DNA of 64,000 nt, taken from Arthrobacter nitroguajacolicus_D (lineage in GTDB: Bacteria > Actinomycetota > Actinomycetes > Actinomycetales > Micrococcaceae). Positions within the stretch are counted from its first letter, which is position 1; each line of letters starts with the position of its first letter. Below the pieces are notes generated by a model. It was given only the letters and a program-made list of their open reading frames with translations. It had not been told where the DNA came from and did no database searches. The translations under genes and the position numbers were made by a program. The stretch lies in the NCBI RefSeq assembly GCF_031455195.1, contig NZ_JAVDSH010000014.1:39828-103827 (forward strand). The letters run 5' to 3'. Shown here piece after piece: positions 18,420-26,285 of this stretch.

Positions 18420-19912
18420 TTCAGCAGCTCCCGCAGGTCATTCATGCCCTCGGTGATCTCAGCTTCGAGCTCGTCAAGCGCAGCCAAGATTTCCTCTGGG
18501 ACAGCATGCTCGATCTCTTCGTGCTCGATCTCCTTGTACCGGTTCAGAGAAAGGTCGTAGTCGTTCGCCTCAATCTCCGAAACTGGAACGCAGAACGACT
18601 GGTCCGTGCGCGCCCGCTCAAGTTCCGTCGTCGTGCGCTGATTCCAACGCGAGAGGACGTCCTCAAGGTCGGAAGAGCCGAGCGGCGTGCGCTTATCGTC
18701 GAGGCTGAAACCGTCGGATTTTACGTCGTAGAACCAGACGTTGGCGGTTCCGCCGGAGTTCGTTTTAGTGAAGAAGAGGATGGCGGTGGAGACTCCGGCG
18801 TAGGGCTTGAAGACCCCGGACGGGAGTTTGACCACGGCGTCGAGCTTGTGCCCCTCGACCAGTGTCTTGCGGAGGGACTTGTGCGCGCCGGTGGAGCCGA
18901 ACAGGACGCCGTCAGGGACGATAACGGCAGCTCGTCCGCCCGGCTTGAGCAGCTTGATGAACAGTGCCAGGAAGAGGAGTTCAGTCTTCTTCGTCTTGAC
19001 GACGTTCAGCAACTCCTTGGACACATTCTCGTAGTCCAAGCTGCCAGCGAACGGCGGGTTGGCGAGGATGACGTTGTACTTTTCTTCCTCGACAGAGTGC
19101 AGGTCGGCAAGGGAATCGCGGTAGGAGACGTCCGGGTTCTCGACACCATGGAGGAGCATGTTCATTGAACCGATGCGGAGCATGGTGGAGTCGAAGTCGA
19201 AGCCATGGAACTGCTCGTGATGGAAGAACTTACTGGTCTCGTCATTGGTGAGGAGATTGCTGTTGTTCTTACGGAGGTATTCGCCGGCCTGAACCAGGAA
19301 GCCGCAGGTGCCAGCGGCCGGATCACAGATGGCTTCGAGCGGCTGGGGTGCTGTCATCGCGACCATGAGGTCGATGATGTGCCGTGGGGTTCGGAACTGT
19401 CCGTTGGTACCCGCCGATGCCAGCTTAGACAACATGTACTCGTAGAGATCGCCCTTGGTGTCGCGGCCCTCCATGTTGATGGAGTCGATGACATCCACCA
19501 CCTGCTTCAAGACACCCGCGTTCGGAATCTTGAACTGCGCATCCTTCATGTGGTGGCTATAAGTGGAGTCTTCGCCGTTGGACTGCTTGGTCAGCTCAGT
19601 TCGGAGGAACGGGAAGATGTTCTGCTGGAAGACCGTGAACATCTCAATCTGACCAAAGTCCTTGAACTTCGACCAGCGGAGGTCCGAATAGGGGCGGCCC
19701 TGGGGGTCAACACCCTCGGGGAACACTGCGTTCTCGATCGGCTCGCCTAAGATGTTGGCCTGCTTCTCCGCCCGAGTCTGGTTCTCGTCCAGGCGCTTGA
19801 GGAACAGAAGGTACGTGATCTGCTCGATGACTTCCAGCGGGTTCGAGATACCGCCGCTCCAGAACGTATTCCAGACTTTGTCTACTTGGGACTTGATTTC
19901 ACCTGTGATCAC
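18416..19912 (-). CDS. hsdM: Type I restriction-modification DNA methyltransferase subunit
   Basis: The 498-residue protein has the N-terminal helical HsdM domain (ISNPLEVIEQITYLLFLKRL), SAM motif I in CDPAAGTCGFLVQAGE (about 200) and the catalytic NPPF (about 287), typical of N6-adenine methyltransferases. It is first in the operon hsdM-hsdS-hipB-hipA-hsdR. GTG at 19912 has no clear ribosome site, but TAAACT lies 7 bases upstream (19920-19925), so a leaderless mRNA is possible. Confidence 0.93.
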   Translation of the reverse strand: MITGEIKSQVDKVWNTFWSGGISNPLEVIEQITYLLFLKRLDENQTRAEKQANILGEPIENAVFPEGVDPQGRPYSDLRWSKFKDFGQIEMFTVFQQNIFPFLRTELTKQSNGEDSTYSHHMKDAQFKIPNAGVLKQVVDVIDSINMEGRDTKGDLYEYMLSKLASAGTNGQFRTPRHIIDLMVAMTAPQPLEAICDPAAGTCGFLVQAGEYLRKNNSNLLTNDETSKFFHHEQFHGFDFDSTMLRIGSMNMLLHGVENPDVSYRDSLADLHSVEEEKYNVILANPPFAGSLDYENVSKELLNVVKTKKTELLFLALFIKLLKPGGRAAVIVPDGVLFGSTGAHKSLRKTLVEGHKLDAVVKLPSGVFKPYAGVSTAILFFTKTNSGGTANVWFYDVKSDGFSLDDKRTPLGSSDLEDVLSRWNQRTTTELERARTDQSFCVPVSEIEANDYDLSLNRYKEIEHEEIEHAVPEEILAALDELEAEITEGMNDLRELLK

Positions 19913-19962
19913 TCATGCGAGTTTAGTGCGTTTTTTGAGGCGCTGAGCCCGACGACAGCGAA

Positions 19963-19996
19963 GGCCTGGCACCGCCGGATCCGGCGGCGCCAGGCC
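19963..19996 (-). terminator. Hairpin terminator after the thermonuclease gene
   Basis: Arms 19963-19978 and 19981-19996 pair over 16 bp with one mismatch around a 2-base loop. The hairpin lies 15 bp after the leftward thermonuclease stop codon and before the hsdM promoter region. Confidence 0.65.
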
Positions 19997-20011
19997 TGGC
20001 CTACGGGTTTG

Positions 20012-21121
20012 TCAGCAGGGACGCCAGGACTTGCCGCCGGGAGCGTAGCAGCGTGGACCCGTGTACCCCGGGTAGGGATTCGATTGGGCCGGTGGCGCCG
20101 GCGGCACGTAGTTTTGGGCCGGCGGAACGTACTGCTGGGCAGGAGGCACATAGGGTGCCGGGAGGTTGCGTATCCGCTCTGCCTCGGCAGCTGCTGCGGC
20201 TGCCCGCGCCTGTTCTGCTGCGGCGGCCTCATCGGCAGCCTTCTTTGCTGCTGCCTCTGCTTCCGCGGCGGCCTTTCGTTCTGCCTCCGCTCGCGCGGCA
20301 GCGGCCACCCGTTCCTCTTCGGCCTTCTTCTCGGCCGCTGCGAGTGTCTTCTCCTGATCCTTGAGCTGGTTGTGCGTAGACTCAGCCCGGGTTATTACAG
20401 CCGTCAGGGCGGTCATCTTGGCGGTTGATTCGCTGGCAGAGTAGGCGGCCCAGAGGATCGAGTTTTCTGTGTCCCTCGCCGCGGACAGCAAGTCCTTGGC
20501 TGATTTGGCAGCAAGAATCGCAGTTGCCAGTCCAGTAGCGGATGCTCCTGCTTCGGCCGACGTCGTTGCTGGCGCCGCACTTTGGGCCGCTGTCAGTGCT
20601 TCGTTGGCAGCTGTCAGTTGTGCAGGGAGGGTGCACTCGATGTCCTCTGCGAAGAGCCCGGACTTGGCAGTACGCGCTTCCTCAAAGGCAGCTTCGACCG
20701 GCGGCAGGAACTTGCGGTTTTCGCCTACGACCATCGGAACGCCCAGTCCGCGACGGGCGATCTCGGCGTTGACCAGCTGATTCTTGGCATTGAAGATACC
20801 CGCCAAGGTGCGTCCGTATTTGTCATGGCGTTCGACGTCGAACTCCAACCGGACCTTGCTGCCCACCGGAAGTACCTCCTCCAAATGCTTCGAGGCCTCT
20901 GGGCCCAGGCATTCGGTGGGTTTGTTTGGGTCCTTGGTCTCCGGCGTGTTGATATTCAGCAGCCGGATCGTCTGATCGTTGTTGTTGATGGAAACCACCA
21001 CCGTGTCTCCGTCAACTACCCTGACGACAGTGCCAGAGTCGGCGTTCGCAGCGGCCGCAGCAATCAGCGAGCCGGTAACGACGGCTACAGCGGCTGTTGC
21101 TCCAATAATTAGTTTCCGCAT
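20012..21121 (-). CDS. Secreted thermonuclease (SNase-like) with coiled-coil and Pro/Tyr-rich tail
   Basis: The 369-residue protein begins with a signal peptide ending AAAANA. Residues about 30-165 form a staphylococcal-nuclease domain with Arg in IRLLNINTPE, Glu in the same motif and Arg in DKYGRTLAG, matching the catalytic triad. Then come a long Ala/Glu-rich coiled coil and a PPAQQYVPPAQNYVPPA-type repeat, ending in a cysteine-pair motif CYAPGGKSWRPC reminiscent of cell-surface modules. ATG at 21121 follows GGGAGG. It probably degrades extracellular DNA or RNA. Confidence 0.87.
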   Translation of the reverse strand: MRKLIIGATAAVAVVTGSLIAAAAANADSGTVVRVVDGDTVVVSINNNDQTIRLLNINTPETKDPNKPTECLGPEASKHLEEVLPVGSKVRLEFDVERHDKYGRTLAGIFNAKNQLVNAEIARRGLGVPMVVGENRKFLPPVEAAFEEARTAKSGLFAEDIECTLPAQLTAANEALTAAQSAAPATTSAEAGASATGLATAILAAKSAKDLLSAARDTENSILWAAYSASESTAKMTALTAVITRAESTHNQLKDQEKTLAAAEKKAEEERVAAAARAEAERKAAAEAEAAAKKAADEAAAAEQARAAAAAAEAERIRNLPAPYVPPAQQYVPPAQNYVPPAPPAQSNPYPGYTGPRCYAPGGKSWRPC

Positions 21122-21324
21122 GATGTCGGGCCTCCCAAGGGGAGGTGCAATGGATGATGGATGTGGGGCAGCCTGGGTTGGGCGCGCAAATAGTCCCCCT
21201 ATTATGCGAATGGAGTGATGAGTTGGCTGCTCAGCAGCCGAAATCACTTTAAGCTACAACTCACCATCCGCCGGTTTAGCATGGCCGGCGGAGATATTGT
21301 GACCCCTGCTTGTCACAATGGACC

Positions 21325-21831
21325 ATGCTCTTCACCAAAAAGTCCCTCACCGCGGATGGCTTCACCGGGTTCAGGCCGCTCGACGAACTCGATCCGATGC
21401 GGATTCCCCAGGGACCCGGCATCTTCGTGGTCCTTCGCCCAGCAGATTTTGAGCCCGCATTCCTTAGTAAGAGCACTGCCGGGACGTTCAAGAAAAAGGA
21501 CCCCTCCCTCAAACGGGAAGCGCTGGAAACCGAGTGGCTCCCGGAAGCTTCCGTACTTTACGTGGGCAAGGCCGGCGCCGGCAGCCAAGGCAATCGCGGG
21601 CTTCGTAAGAAGATCCAAGAGTTCATGGACTACGGTCGTGGGCGTCCGACCGTCGTGTGGGATGCCCGACTCATCTGGCAGTTGCGGGACGCCCTCGACT
21701 TGGTGATCGCATGGAAGGAACTCCCCGCGTCCGAGGTAAATGCGGCCGAAGCCGCCTATCACGCTGACTTTATCGCCACCTTTGGCAGGCTTCCGTTCGC
21801 CAACCTCGTCCAGGCGCGAGCCCGGAAATAG
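21325..21831 (+). CDS. Small GIY-YIG nuclease-like protein
   Basis: The 168-residue protein shows a GIY-YIG-like pattern: PGIFVVLRP, then SVLYVGKAG with GLRKKIQEFMDYG, an AEAAYHADFIATFGRLPFANL stretch offering the acidic residue and a final Asn. GIY-YIG domains cut DNA; many short versions have no known role. The ATG at 21325 is chosen, with TTG at 21310 as alternative; neither has a strong ribosome site. It stands alone between the thermonuclease and the 2H-like gene. The fold is inferred by eye. Confidence 0.55.
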   Translation: MLFTKKSLTADGFTGFRPLDELDPMRIPQGPGIFVVLRPADFEPAFLSKSTAGTFKKKDPSLKREALETEWLPEASVLYVGKAGAGSQGNRGLRKKIQEFMDYGRGRPTVVWDARLIWQLRDALDLVIAWKELPASEVNAAEAAYHADFIATFGRLPFANLVQARARK

Positions 21832-21910
21832 GGGTTAGCGTTCGGCGGCGGACGGTCGGCTGACGCTGTCGACCTCCCGCCCGCTTCGGATCCGGCGCAT
21901 AATGTGATCC

Positions 21911-22519
21911 ATGACGGCCAGTGAACCCGCTCGCGGCAAACCGGAAGGGCTTCGCATCACCGTCGAGGTGCCGGTTCTTAGCCTCGGCGCCGGCCTTGCC
22001 GACTATGAAGGGCTCGGACGCTACGTCGATTCGCTCCGCAAACCGTCTGGACTCCACATGACACTCCTTCACGTCGGGATCCTGGACCATCTTCTGGCGG
22101 ACATCGAGAAGTGGACCAGAGGACTCTCGACGGCGGATAAGGTGCTTCCGGAAATCGTGAGCTGGCTGACCGAACTGCCGGTTCTGGAAGGATTCCTTGG
22201 CAAAACAGACCGACTGATCCCCTTGGGCGGTGGGCGCCTGATGGGCTTCGAAGTGGACGTACCCCAAGAAGTCCACGATTATCAGGCCCTTTTGGTTCAG
22301 GGGCTCCACGTGCTTCTGGACGAACTTGGCCTCGACAACATCGACGACTTTATTCTCAGCTCACCTGCCTTGGGCTACAGATCACCGCGGTGGCTGCCCC
22401 ATATTGCCGTCGGCAAGGCAAAGTCCCGACACGAAGAGCCTATCGAAATAGCTCCTGTGGCAATCGAGTTTGGTGATTCCCGGATCCGGAACGGGCAGGC
22501 GCTGCCCTCGGCAAAATGA
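21911..22519 (+). CDS. 2H phosphoesterase-like hypothetical protein
   Basis: The 202-residue protein has HMTLLHVG near residue 48 and PHIAVGK near residue 160, spaced like the paired H-x-T motifs of 2H phosphoesterases/RNA ligases. The second motif has Ala instead of Ser/Thr, so catalysis may be lost or altered. CATAAT lies 7 bases before the ATG and no ribosome site is present, suggesting a leaderless mRNA. Function is unknown. Confidence 0.5.
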   Translation: MTASEPARGKPEGLRITVEVPVLSLGAGLADYEGLGRYVDSLRKPSGLHMTLLHVGILDHLLADIEKWTRGLSTADKVLPEIVSWLTELPVLEGFLGKTDRLIPLGGGRLMGFEVDVPQEVHDYQALLVQGLHVLLDELGLDNIDDFILSSPALGYRSPRWLPHIAVGKAKSRHEEPIEIAPVAIEFGDSRIRNGQALPSAK

Positions 22520-22601
22520 ATTGTTGTTGGCAGTTGACGCGCGGGAAGTTCTACAGCCCGTAGAATATGATGCGTCTCCCGTTTTCTACCTGAGGACTCC
22601 C

Positions 22602-23162
22602 ATGCAGCCGCGCACCCTGTTCCGTACCGTCGCTTTTGCCGAGGCCGTGACTTGGACGCTGTTGCTGATCGGGCTCTTCCTTAAGTACGTCACTCGCACC
22701 ACCGATGTCGGGGTGAGTATCGCCGGAGGCATCCATGGATTCGTGTTCCTTTGCTATGCCGCCACGGCTGCCTTCACATGGATAAACCAGAAATGGTCCA
22801 CACGTACCGGTCTGCTTGCCATCGTCTCGGCGGTCATTCCTTATGCCACCATCCCCGTGGAGAAGTCGCTCGATCGTCGCGGTCTCCTTGCCGGAGGCTG
22901 GCGCTTGGCTGCTGGGGGCGATTCGCCTCAAGGAGGATTTGAGAAAGCCCAAGCTTGGGTCTTGAGGAACCCGATCGTCGCAGTGGTTGTCACTCTTGTC
23001 GCTGTGGGCGCGGTCTTCAGCTTCCTGCTGTTCATGGGCCCTCCCGATACCTGGTTCTCTTACCCCCTGATACGGATACTTCCTGCAGCCTTGATCAGGC
23101 TTTGGGATCGTAGAAGCACGTCGGACCGCTTACTGGAACCCAGTCCTGCCATCCTGGGTTGA
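22602..23162 (+). CDS. DUF3817-type integral membrane protein
   Basis: The 186-residue protein has an N-terminal FRTVAFAEAVTWTLLLIGLFLKY segment and a GGIHGFVFLCYAATAAF segment typical of DUF3817, then a further TM helix (about 145-165). The ATG is preceded by GAGG at 6 bases. The 3' end overlaps the leftward lipoprotein gene by 68 bases, which is large; the distal part beyond about residue 165 may be an extension peculiar to this strain. Function is unknown. Confidence 0.65.
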   Translation: MQPRTLFRTVAFAEAVTWTLLLIGLFLKYVTRTTDVGVSIAGGIHGFVFLCYAATAAFTWINQKWSTRTGLLAIVSAVIPYATIPVEKSLDRRGLLAGGWRLAAGGDSPQGGFEKAQAWVLRNPIVAVVVTLVAVGAVFSFLLFMGPPDTWFSYPLIRILPAALIRLWDRRSTSDRLLEPSPAILG

Positions 23163-23511
23163 CCACTGTTCGTAACGCCTTCTTCCAGATGACAGGTCTC
23201 CCCTCGGCCTCGCTGTCGGTAGTGGCCGGGCACTCCAGCGTCAGGCATCGGTTGTCCTCAGAATCCGGACCGTCATCGCGGCAATGAAAGTCCGGCATCA
23301 GCTGATACAAACCATCGGCAGAAATAATGACGCCTTGCGCCGAAGCCGGCATAGGTGACGACAACTCTGTCGAAAGGGGTGCTGGACTTGTCGAACCGGG
23401 TCGGTCTTCGCCGCCTTGGCACCCACAGATAACAAACAGGCAGGAAACTGCCATCGCCACCGTACCAAGACGCGTGGCTGTACTACTGCGGGGGTGAAAG
23501 TCTCGAATCAT
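23095..23511 (-). CDS. Short lipoprotein, truncated paralogue of the neighbouring secreted protein
   Basis: The 138-residue protein has a lipoprotein signal (VSCLFVICGC, Cys about residue 31). From about residue 70 it matches the first half of the upstream protein (23642-24583): both share a YQLM/YMAD-DFHC/VHCR segment, CLTLECP/CLTLDCP, PVIW, NPxW and VSGPTC-YD. It stops right there, where the paralogue continues into a PKD-like domain. AGGAGT precedes the ATG. It may be a remnant or a shortened surface protein. Confidence 0.65.
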   Translation of the reverse strand: MIRDFHPRSSTATRLGTVAMAVSCLFVICGCQGGEDRPGSTSPAPLSTELSSPMPASAQGVIISADGLYQLMPDFHCRDDGPDSEDNRCLTLECPATTDSEAEGRPVIWKKALRTVVNPGWQDWVPVSGPTCFYDPKA

Positions 23512-23641
23512 TCGGGTACTCCTAGCTGTTTTGTGTGGTTGGTCGATCGGCTTAGATCGGTTGCGGAAGATGGTCGACACGGGGTCCGAAGGGAATGGCG
23601 GCACCAGGCCCCTGGGCCCGTCGTCAGCAATTGGTGGTTCG

Positions 23642-24583
23642 CTAGCGGTCTGCTTTGGGGCAGCCCCAGGATGTGGGGTTTTGCTCGCAGGTGTCGGCGA
23701 CGAGTGCTTTTTCGGTTTTCCAGACGTGGATGGTTTTGGGTGGTGTGGTGAGGTCGAGGGTTCCGTTGATGGGTAGTGGTGGTCCGTTGTTGACGGAGTA
23801 GGTTCCGGTGAAGCTGGTGGTGAGGGTGGCTGGGTAGTTGCCGGTTTGGGTGTAGGTGTGGCTGTTGCGGGTCTCGGTGGTGAGCCATTGGGTTTGGGGT
23901 ATGGGGTAGCCGGCTAGGGGTGTGGGTCCGAGTTTGGTGCCGTCGCCGTAGGCGTAGGTGTAGTTTGCGGGGGTGGCGGTGAGGTGGACTGCTTGGCCGA
24001 GGATGGTGAGGTCGAAGGTTTGTTGCCCTGGTGTGGCGTAGAAGTTGGTGGGTCCGCCTTTGAGCGTGTTGGGGAAGGGTTGGACTTCGAGGGTTCCTGG
24101 GTTGACGGGGAGTTGGCGGAAGTCGTTGAGGATCCGGGCGGCGATGTTGGCCAGGACGTCTTCGGGTTTGGCGTCGTAGAGGCACGTTGGTCCGCTGACC
24201 GCCGGGTAGTCTGTCCACACCGGGTTGGTGATGTACTTCGGCGCCTGCCGCCAGATCACGGGCGTGCCTTGCTCTCCGCCGGGTGTTTTCGGTGGGCAGT
24301 CCAGGGTGAGGCAACCCCTGTCCGGGGTGTCCGAACCACCCGAGCGGCAATGGACATCGGCCATGTACTGGTTCGGGTCCTCGGCGGCACCATTCGGGCC
24401 CATGTTCGTGGATGGAACACCGGTGACTGGATCGAGAGTGAACTTGGCGTTGATGTCTATGGCTGTGTCGTGTTTTCCGATGCTGACGTGCGGGTCGTCA
24501 TCCGCAAATGATGGGACGCCGATCAACAAAGTGTGCGTCACCAGAAGAACTGATCCGAGTAGGGCAAGTAGAGACGCTCTCAC
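23642..24583 (-). CDS. Secreted protein with PKD-like domain
   Basis: The 313-residue protein starts with a signal peptide ending GVPSFA. A cysteine-rich middle (HCRS, RGCLTLDCP, SGPTCLYDA) is followed by a beta-rich C-terminal region with YAYGDGT and SHTYTQTGNYPATL, the core of PKD-like surface domains. GTG at 24583 starts 2 bp after the DUF6318 stop codon; a TTG at 24622 would overlap that gene by 37 bases. Probably cell-surface or extracellular and co-transcribed with the DUF6318 gene; function is unknown. Confidence 0.7.
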   Translation of the reverse strand: MRASLLALLGSVLLVTHTLLIGVPSFADDDPHVSIGKHDTAIDINAKFTLDPVTGVPSTNMGPNGAAEDPNQYMADVHCRSGGSDTPDRGCLTLDCPPKTPGGEQGTPVIWRQAPKYITNPVWTDYPAVSGPTCLYDAKPEDVLANIAARILNDFRQLPVNPGTLEVQPFPNTLKGGPTNFYATPGQQTFDLTILGQAVHLTATPANYTYAYGDGTKLGPTPLAGYPIPQTQWLTTETRNSHTYTQTGNYPATLTTSFTGTYSVNNGPPLPINGTLDLTTPPKTIHVWKTEKALVADTCEQNPTSWGCPKADR

Positions 24584-24585
24584 AG

Positions 24586-25257
24586 CTAACCGACGATCAA
24601 GCCATTGTCGACGACCTGCCAAAGGCCGTGTCGATAAGAGACCATGACAGCCTCGGCAGTGTTGTAGGCAGGTGTCGTCTGCTGCCCCGGACTCCCGTCG
24701 GCGTCAAAGTATTGTATTTGCTCCTGGACAACCTGCGCTTTCGCCGACTGCGGGTCTGAACCGTCCTTCCAGAGCACCTCTACGACTGGTGTAGTTATGC
24801 GACCGCCGACCACCCAACGGCCTGATGTGTAGTTGAGCTCCACAGCTCGCTTATAGGCGGCGCCCGAGACCGTCGTCGTGTCGGTTGAAAGACTCCAAGG
24901 CCCCAGATCGCCAGTCTCCGTTGCATATGAGTATGTCGCGTACCAGTACCCAATAAACGCCTCCAGCCCGGCCTTCGTGTTCTCCTTCGCTAGCTCCGGC
25001 ATCACGGGAACCGGCACGTTCTGGGCCTTCCCCTTCGCATCGGCAGGCTTATAAGCACCGGAAGAAGACGGAGTAGCCGAAACCGAGGCAACCGGCGCGC
25101 TGGTGGTGGGTGACGCCGTCGTCGTACTGGTGGCGGAGGGCGGTTCACTGGGAGTCGTGCCGTACTCGCAGCCTCCCAGCAGCAGTGCAAGGACGATGCC
25201 CATGACTGAAGTCCGGGCGTACGGAGACGAAAACGTAGACGATGAAACGCGAGACAT
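24586..25257 (-). CDS. DUF6318-type lipoprotein
   Basis: The 223-residue protein has a lipobox LALLLGGC, a Ser/Thr/Pro-rich linker (about 35-70) and a globular domain with AGLEAFIGYWYATYSYATETGDLGPW and WVVGGRITTPVVEVLWKDG, which is the DUF6318 pattern of Micrococcaceae. GGGAG precedes the ATG. First gene of a leftward set with the PKD-like protein. It is anchored outside the membrane; function unknown. Confidence 0.78.
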   Translation of the reverse strand: MSRVSSSTFSSPYARTSVMGIVLALLLGGCEYGTTPSEPPSATSTTTASPTTSAPVASVSATPSSSGAYKPADAKGKAQNVPVPVMPELAKENTKAGLEAFIGYWYATYSYATETGDLGPWSLSTDTTTVSGAAYKRAVELNYTSGRWVVGGRITTPVVEVLWKDGSDPQSAKAQVVQEQIQYFDADGSPGQQTTPAYNTAEAVMVSYRHGLWQVVDNGLIVG

Positions 25258-25361
25258 GACAAGCTCCCCAGCTGCTGTTCGGCGGTGTGCCGGTCAGTCT
25301 AGGCCGGGGTGGGTGCGGGTTTCATGTCAGAAAAAGCGGCCTGTGGAAAACTGTGAAAGGG

Positions 25362-25739
25362 CTATCCCCGCAGCTTCTCCATGTCCCGGCGGTCCTTCTT
25401 GGTGGGTCGGCCCGCGCCACGGTCGCGCTGGGGCAGGCCGAGCTTGGGGGCTACGGGTCGAGGGGGAGTGTGGTCGGTAAAGCAGTGCGACGCTGCTTCG
25501 GCTCCGACGCGCTTCGCGATGAGCCGCCGCACCTCCAGAATCCGTTCCCAGCCGGATTCACGTACGCGGATGGTGTCGCCAACGATGACGCTTTGCGAGG
25601 CCTTCACCGGGTTCCCGTTGATCCGGATGTGCCCGGCCCGGCAGGCAGCTGTTGCCGCTGACCGGGTCTTGTAGGCGCGGATTGCCCACAACCACGCGTC
25701 AACACGGACATTCGCTGGAGCTGAAGACGGGATACTCAT
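25362..25739 (-). CDS. S4-domain RNA-binding protein (Hsp15-like)
   Basis: The 125-residue protein has an S4 domain at about residues 10-65 (RVDAWLWAIRAYKTRSAATAACRAGHIRINGNPVK) and a basic C-terminal tail, as in Hsp15, which binds free 50S subunits carrying stalled nascent chains. ATG at 25739 is used; the longer open frame upstream has no ribosome site. It is transcribed away from the peptide cluster and marks its left border. Confidence 0.82.
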   Translation of the reverse strand: MSIPSSAPANVRVDAWLWAIRAYKTRSAATAACRAGHIRINGNPVKASQSVIVGDTIRVRESGWERILEVRRLIAKRVGAEAASHCFTDHTPPRPVAPKLGLPQRDRGAGRPTKKDRRDMEKLRG

Positions 25740-26066
25740 CCATGAATTGTCCCCGATGACAGGGGTGAGCGCGCGGCAGACACACGACAGGCCGGCGGAC
25801 GCTTGGGGCGCCGTCGACAAACGGACATGAAGATTTGACTTGCAGCAATTCAAAAACTCGTATACGCCAGCAATAGACGTAGATTGAAGAACTTGACTTG
25901 CAATAAAAATACAGGTGGGTTATGCGATAAAGTTGATTTAGAAATCCAGCGCAACCTCTGTTTCAAGTCCAAATCATGTGTTAGCGTGTTTCTCGTACTG
26001 ATCAGTACGTATTGCTGGAGTTCAATCAAAATCTGATTGGCGATTTTTTAATTGGAGGGGAATTAA
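25740..26066 (+). promoter_or_regulatory. AT-rich regulatory region upstream of the putative precursor peptide
   Basis: No convincing gene is present here and the base composition is much richer in A+T than the surroundings. It holds a direct repeat TTGACTTGCA at 25835-25844 and 25893-25902 (58 bp apart; each TTGACT could also serve as a -35 box), an inverted CAAGTC at 25964-25969, a perfect 16-bp palindrome at 25994-26009 and a small hairpin at 26023-26039 followed by six T residues (26044-26049). GGAGGGG at 26054-26060 is the ribosome site of the next gene. Confidence 0.6.
25994..26009. promoter_or_regulatory. Perfect 16-bp palindrome, candidate operator
   Basis: CGTACTGATCAGTACG is fully self-complementary and lies 57 bp before the precursor start codon. 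A dimeric regulator is the natural binder, but no regulator gene is in the cluster. It occurs nowhere else that I noticed in the window. Confidence 0.5.
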
Positions 26067-26222
26067 ATGACTGACAAGAACTATGAGAAGAGCCCTGCTT
26101 TCTTCCGTGCAGCAACTCCGGGCATCTTCTTCGAAGAGGAATTCGGTACCGAATCCGCAACCGAAGGTCTTGTGGCCGTCCAGTCGATTGATGCTGAGCT
26201 CGAAGCCATCCTGGCCAAGTAA
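26067..26222 (+). CDS. Putative RiPP precursor peptide (51 residues)
   Basis: The ATG follows GGAGGGG and an AATTAA spacer, a stronger ribosome site than most genes here. The product has a charged N-terminus (MTDKNYEK), a hydrophobic core-like centre (SPAFFRAATPGIFF, residues 9-22, with the only Arg at 14), an acidic EEEFGTESATEG stretch and a helical, acidic end (VAVQSIDAELEAILAK). It has no cysteine, no tryptophan, no signal peptide and only one Arg. A hairpin begins 5 bases after the stop, followed by seven co-directional enzyme/transport genes. The role as a modified-peptide precursor is inferred from size, position and neighbours; it could also be a small regulatory protein. Confidence 0.65.
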   Translation: MTDKNYEKSPAFFRAATPGIFFEEEFGTESATEGLVAVQSIDAELEAILAK

Positions 26223-26227
26223 TTCAG

Positions 26228-26259
26228 TGGGCCGGTTGGGCAAGCGCCCGACCGGCCCA
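26228..26259 (+). terminator. Intergenic hairpin after the precursor gene, probable attenuator
   Basis: Arms 26228-26241 and 26246-26259 pair over 14 bp (one G-U) with an AAGC tetraloop, 5 bases after the stop codon. No U-run follows, so it is more likely a partial terminator or mRNA-stabilising element that raises precursor mRNA over the enzymes, as in many peptide clusters. Confidence 0.65.
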
Positions 26260-26285
26260 TCTTCGCCCTACCAACACGGAACGTG

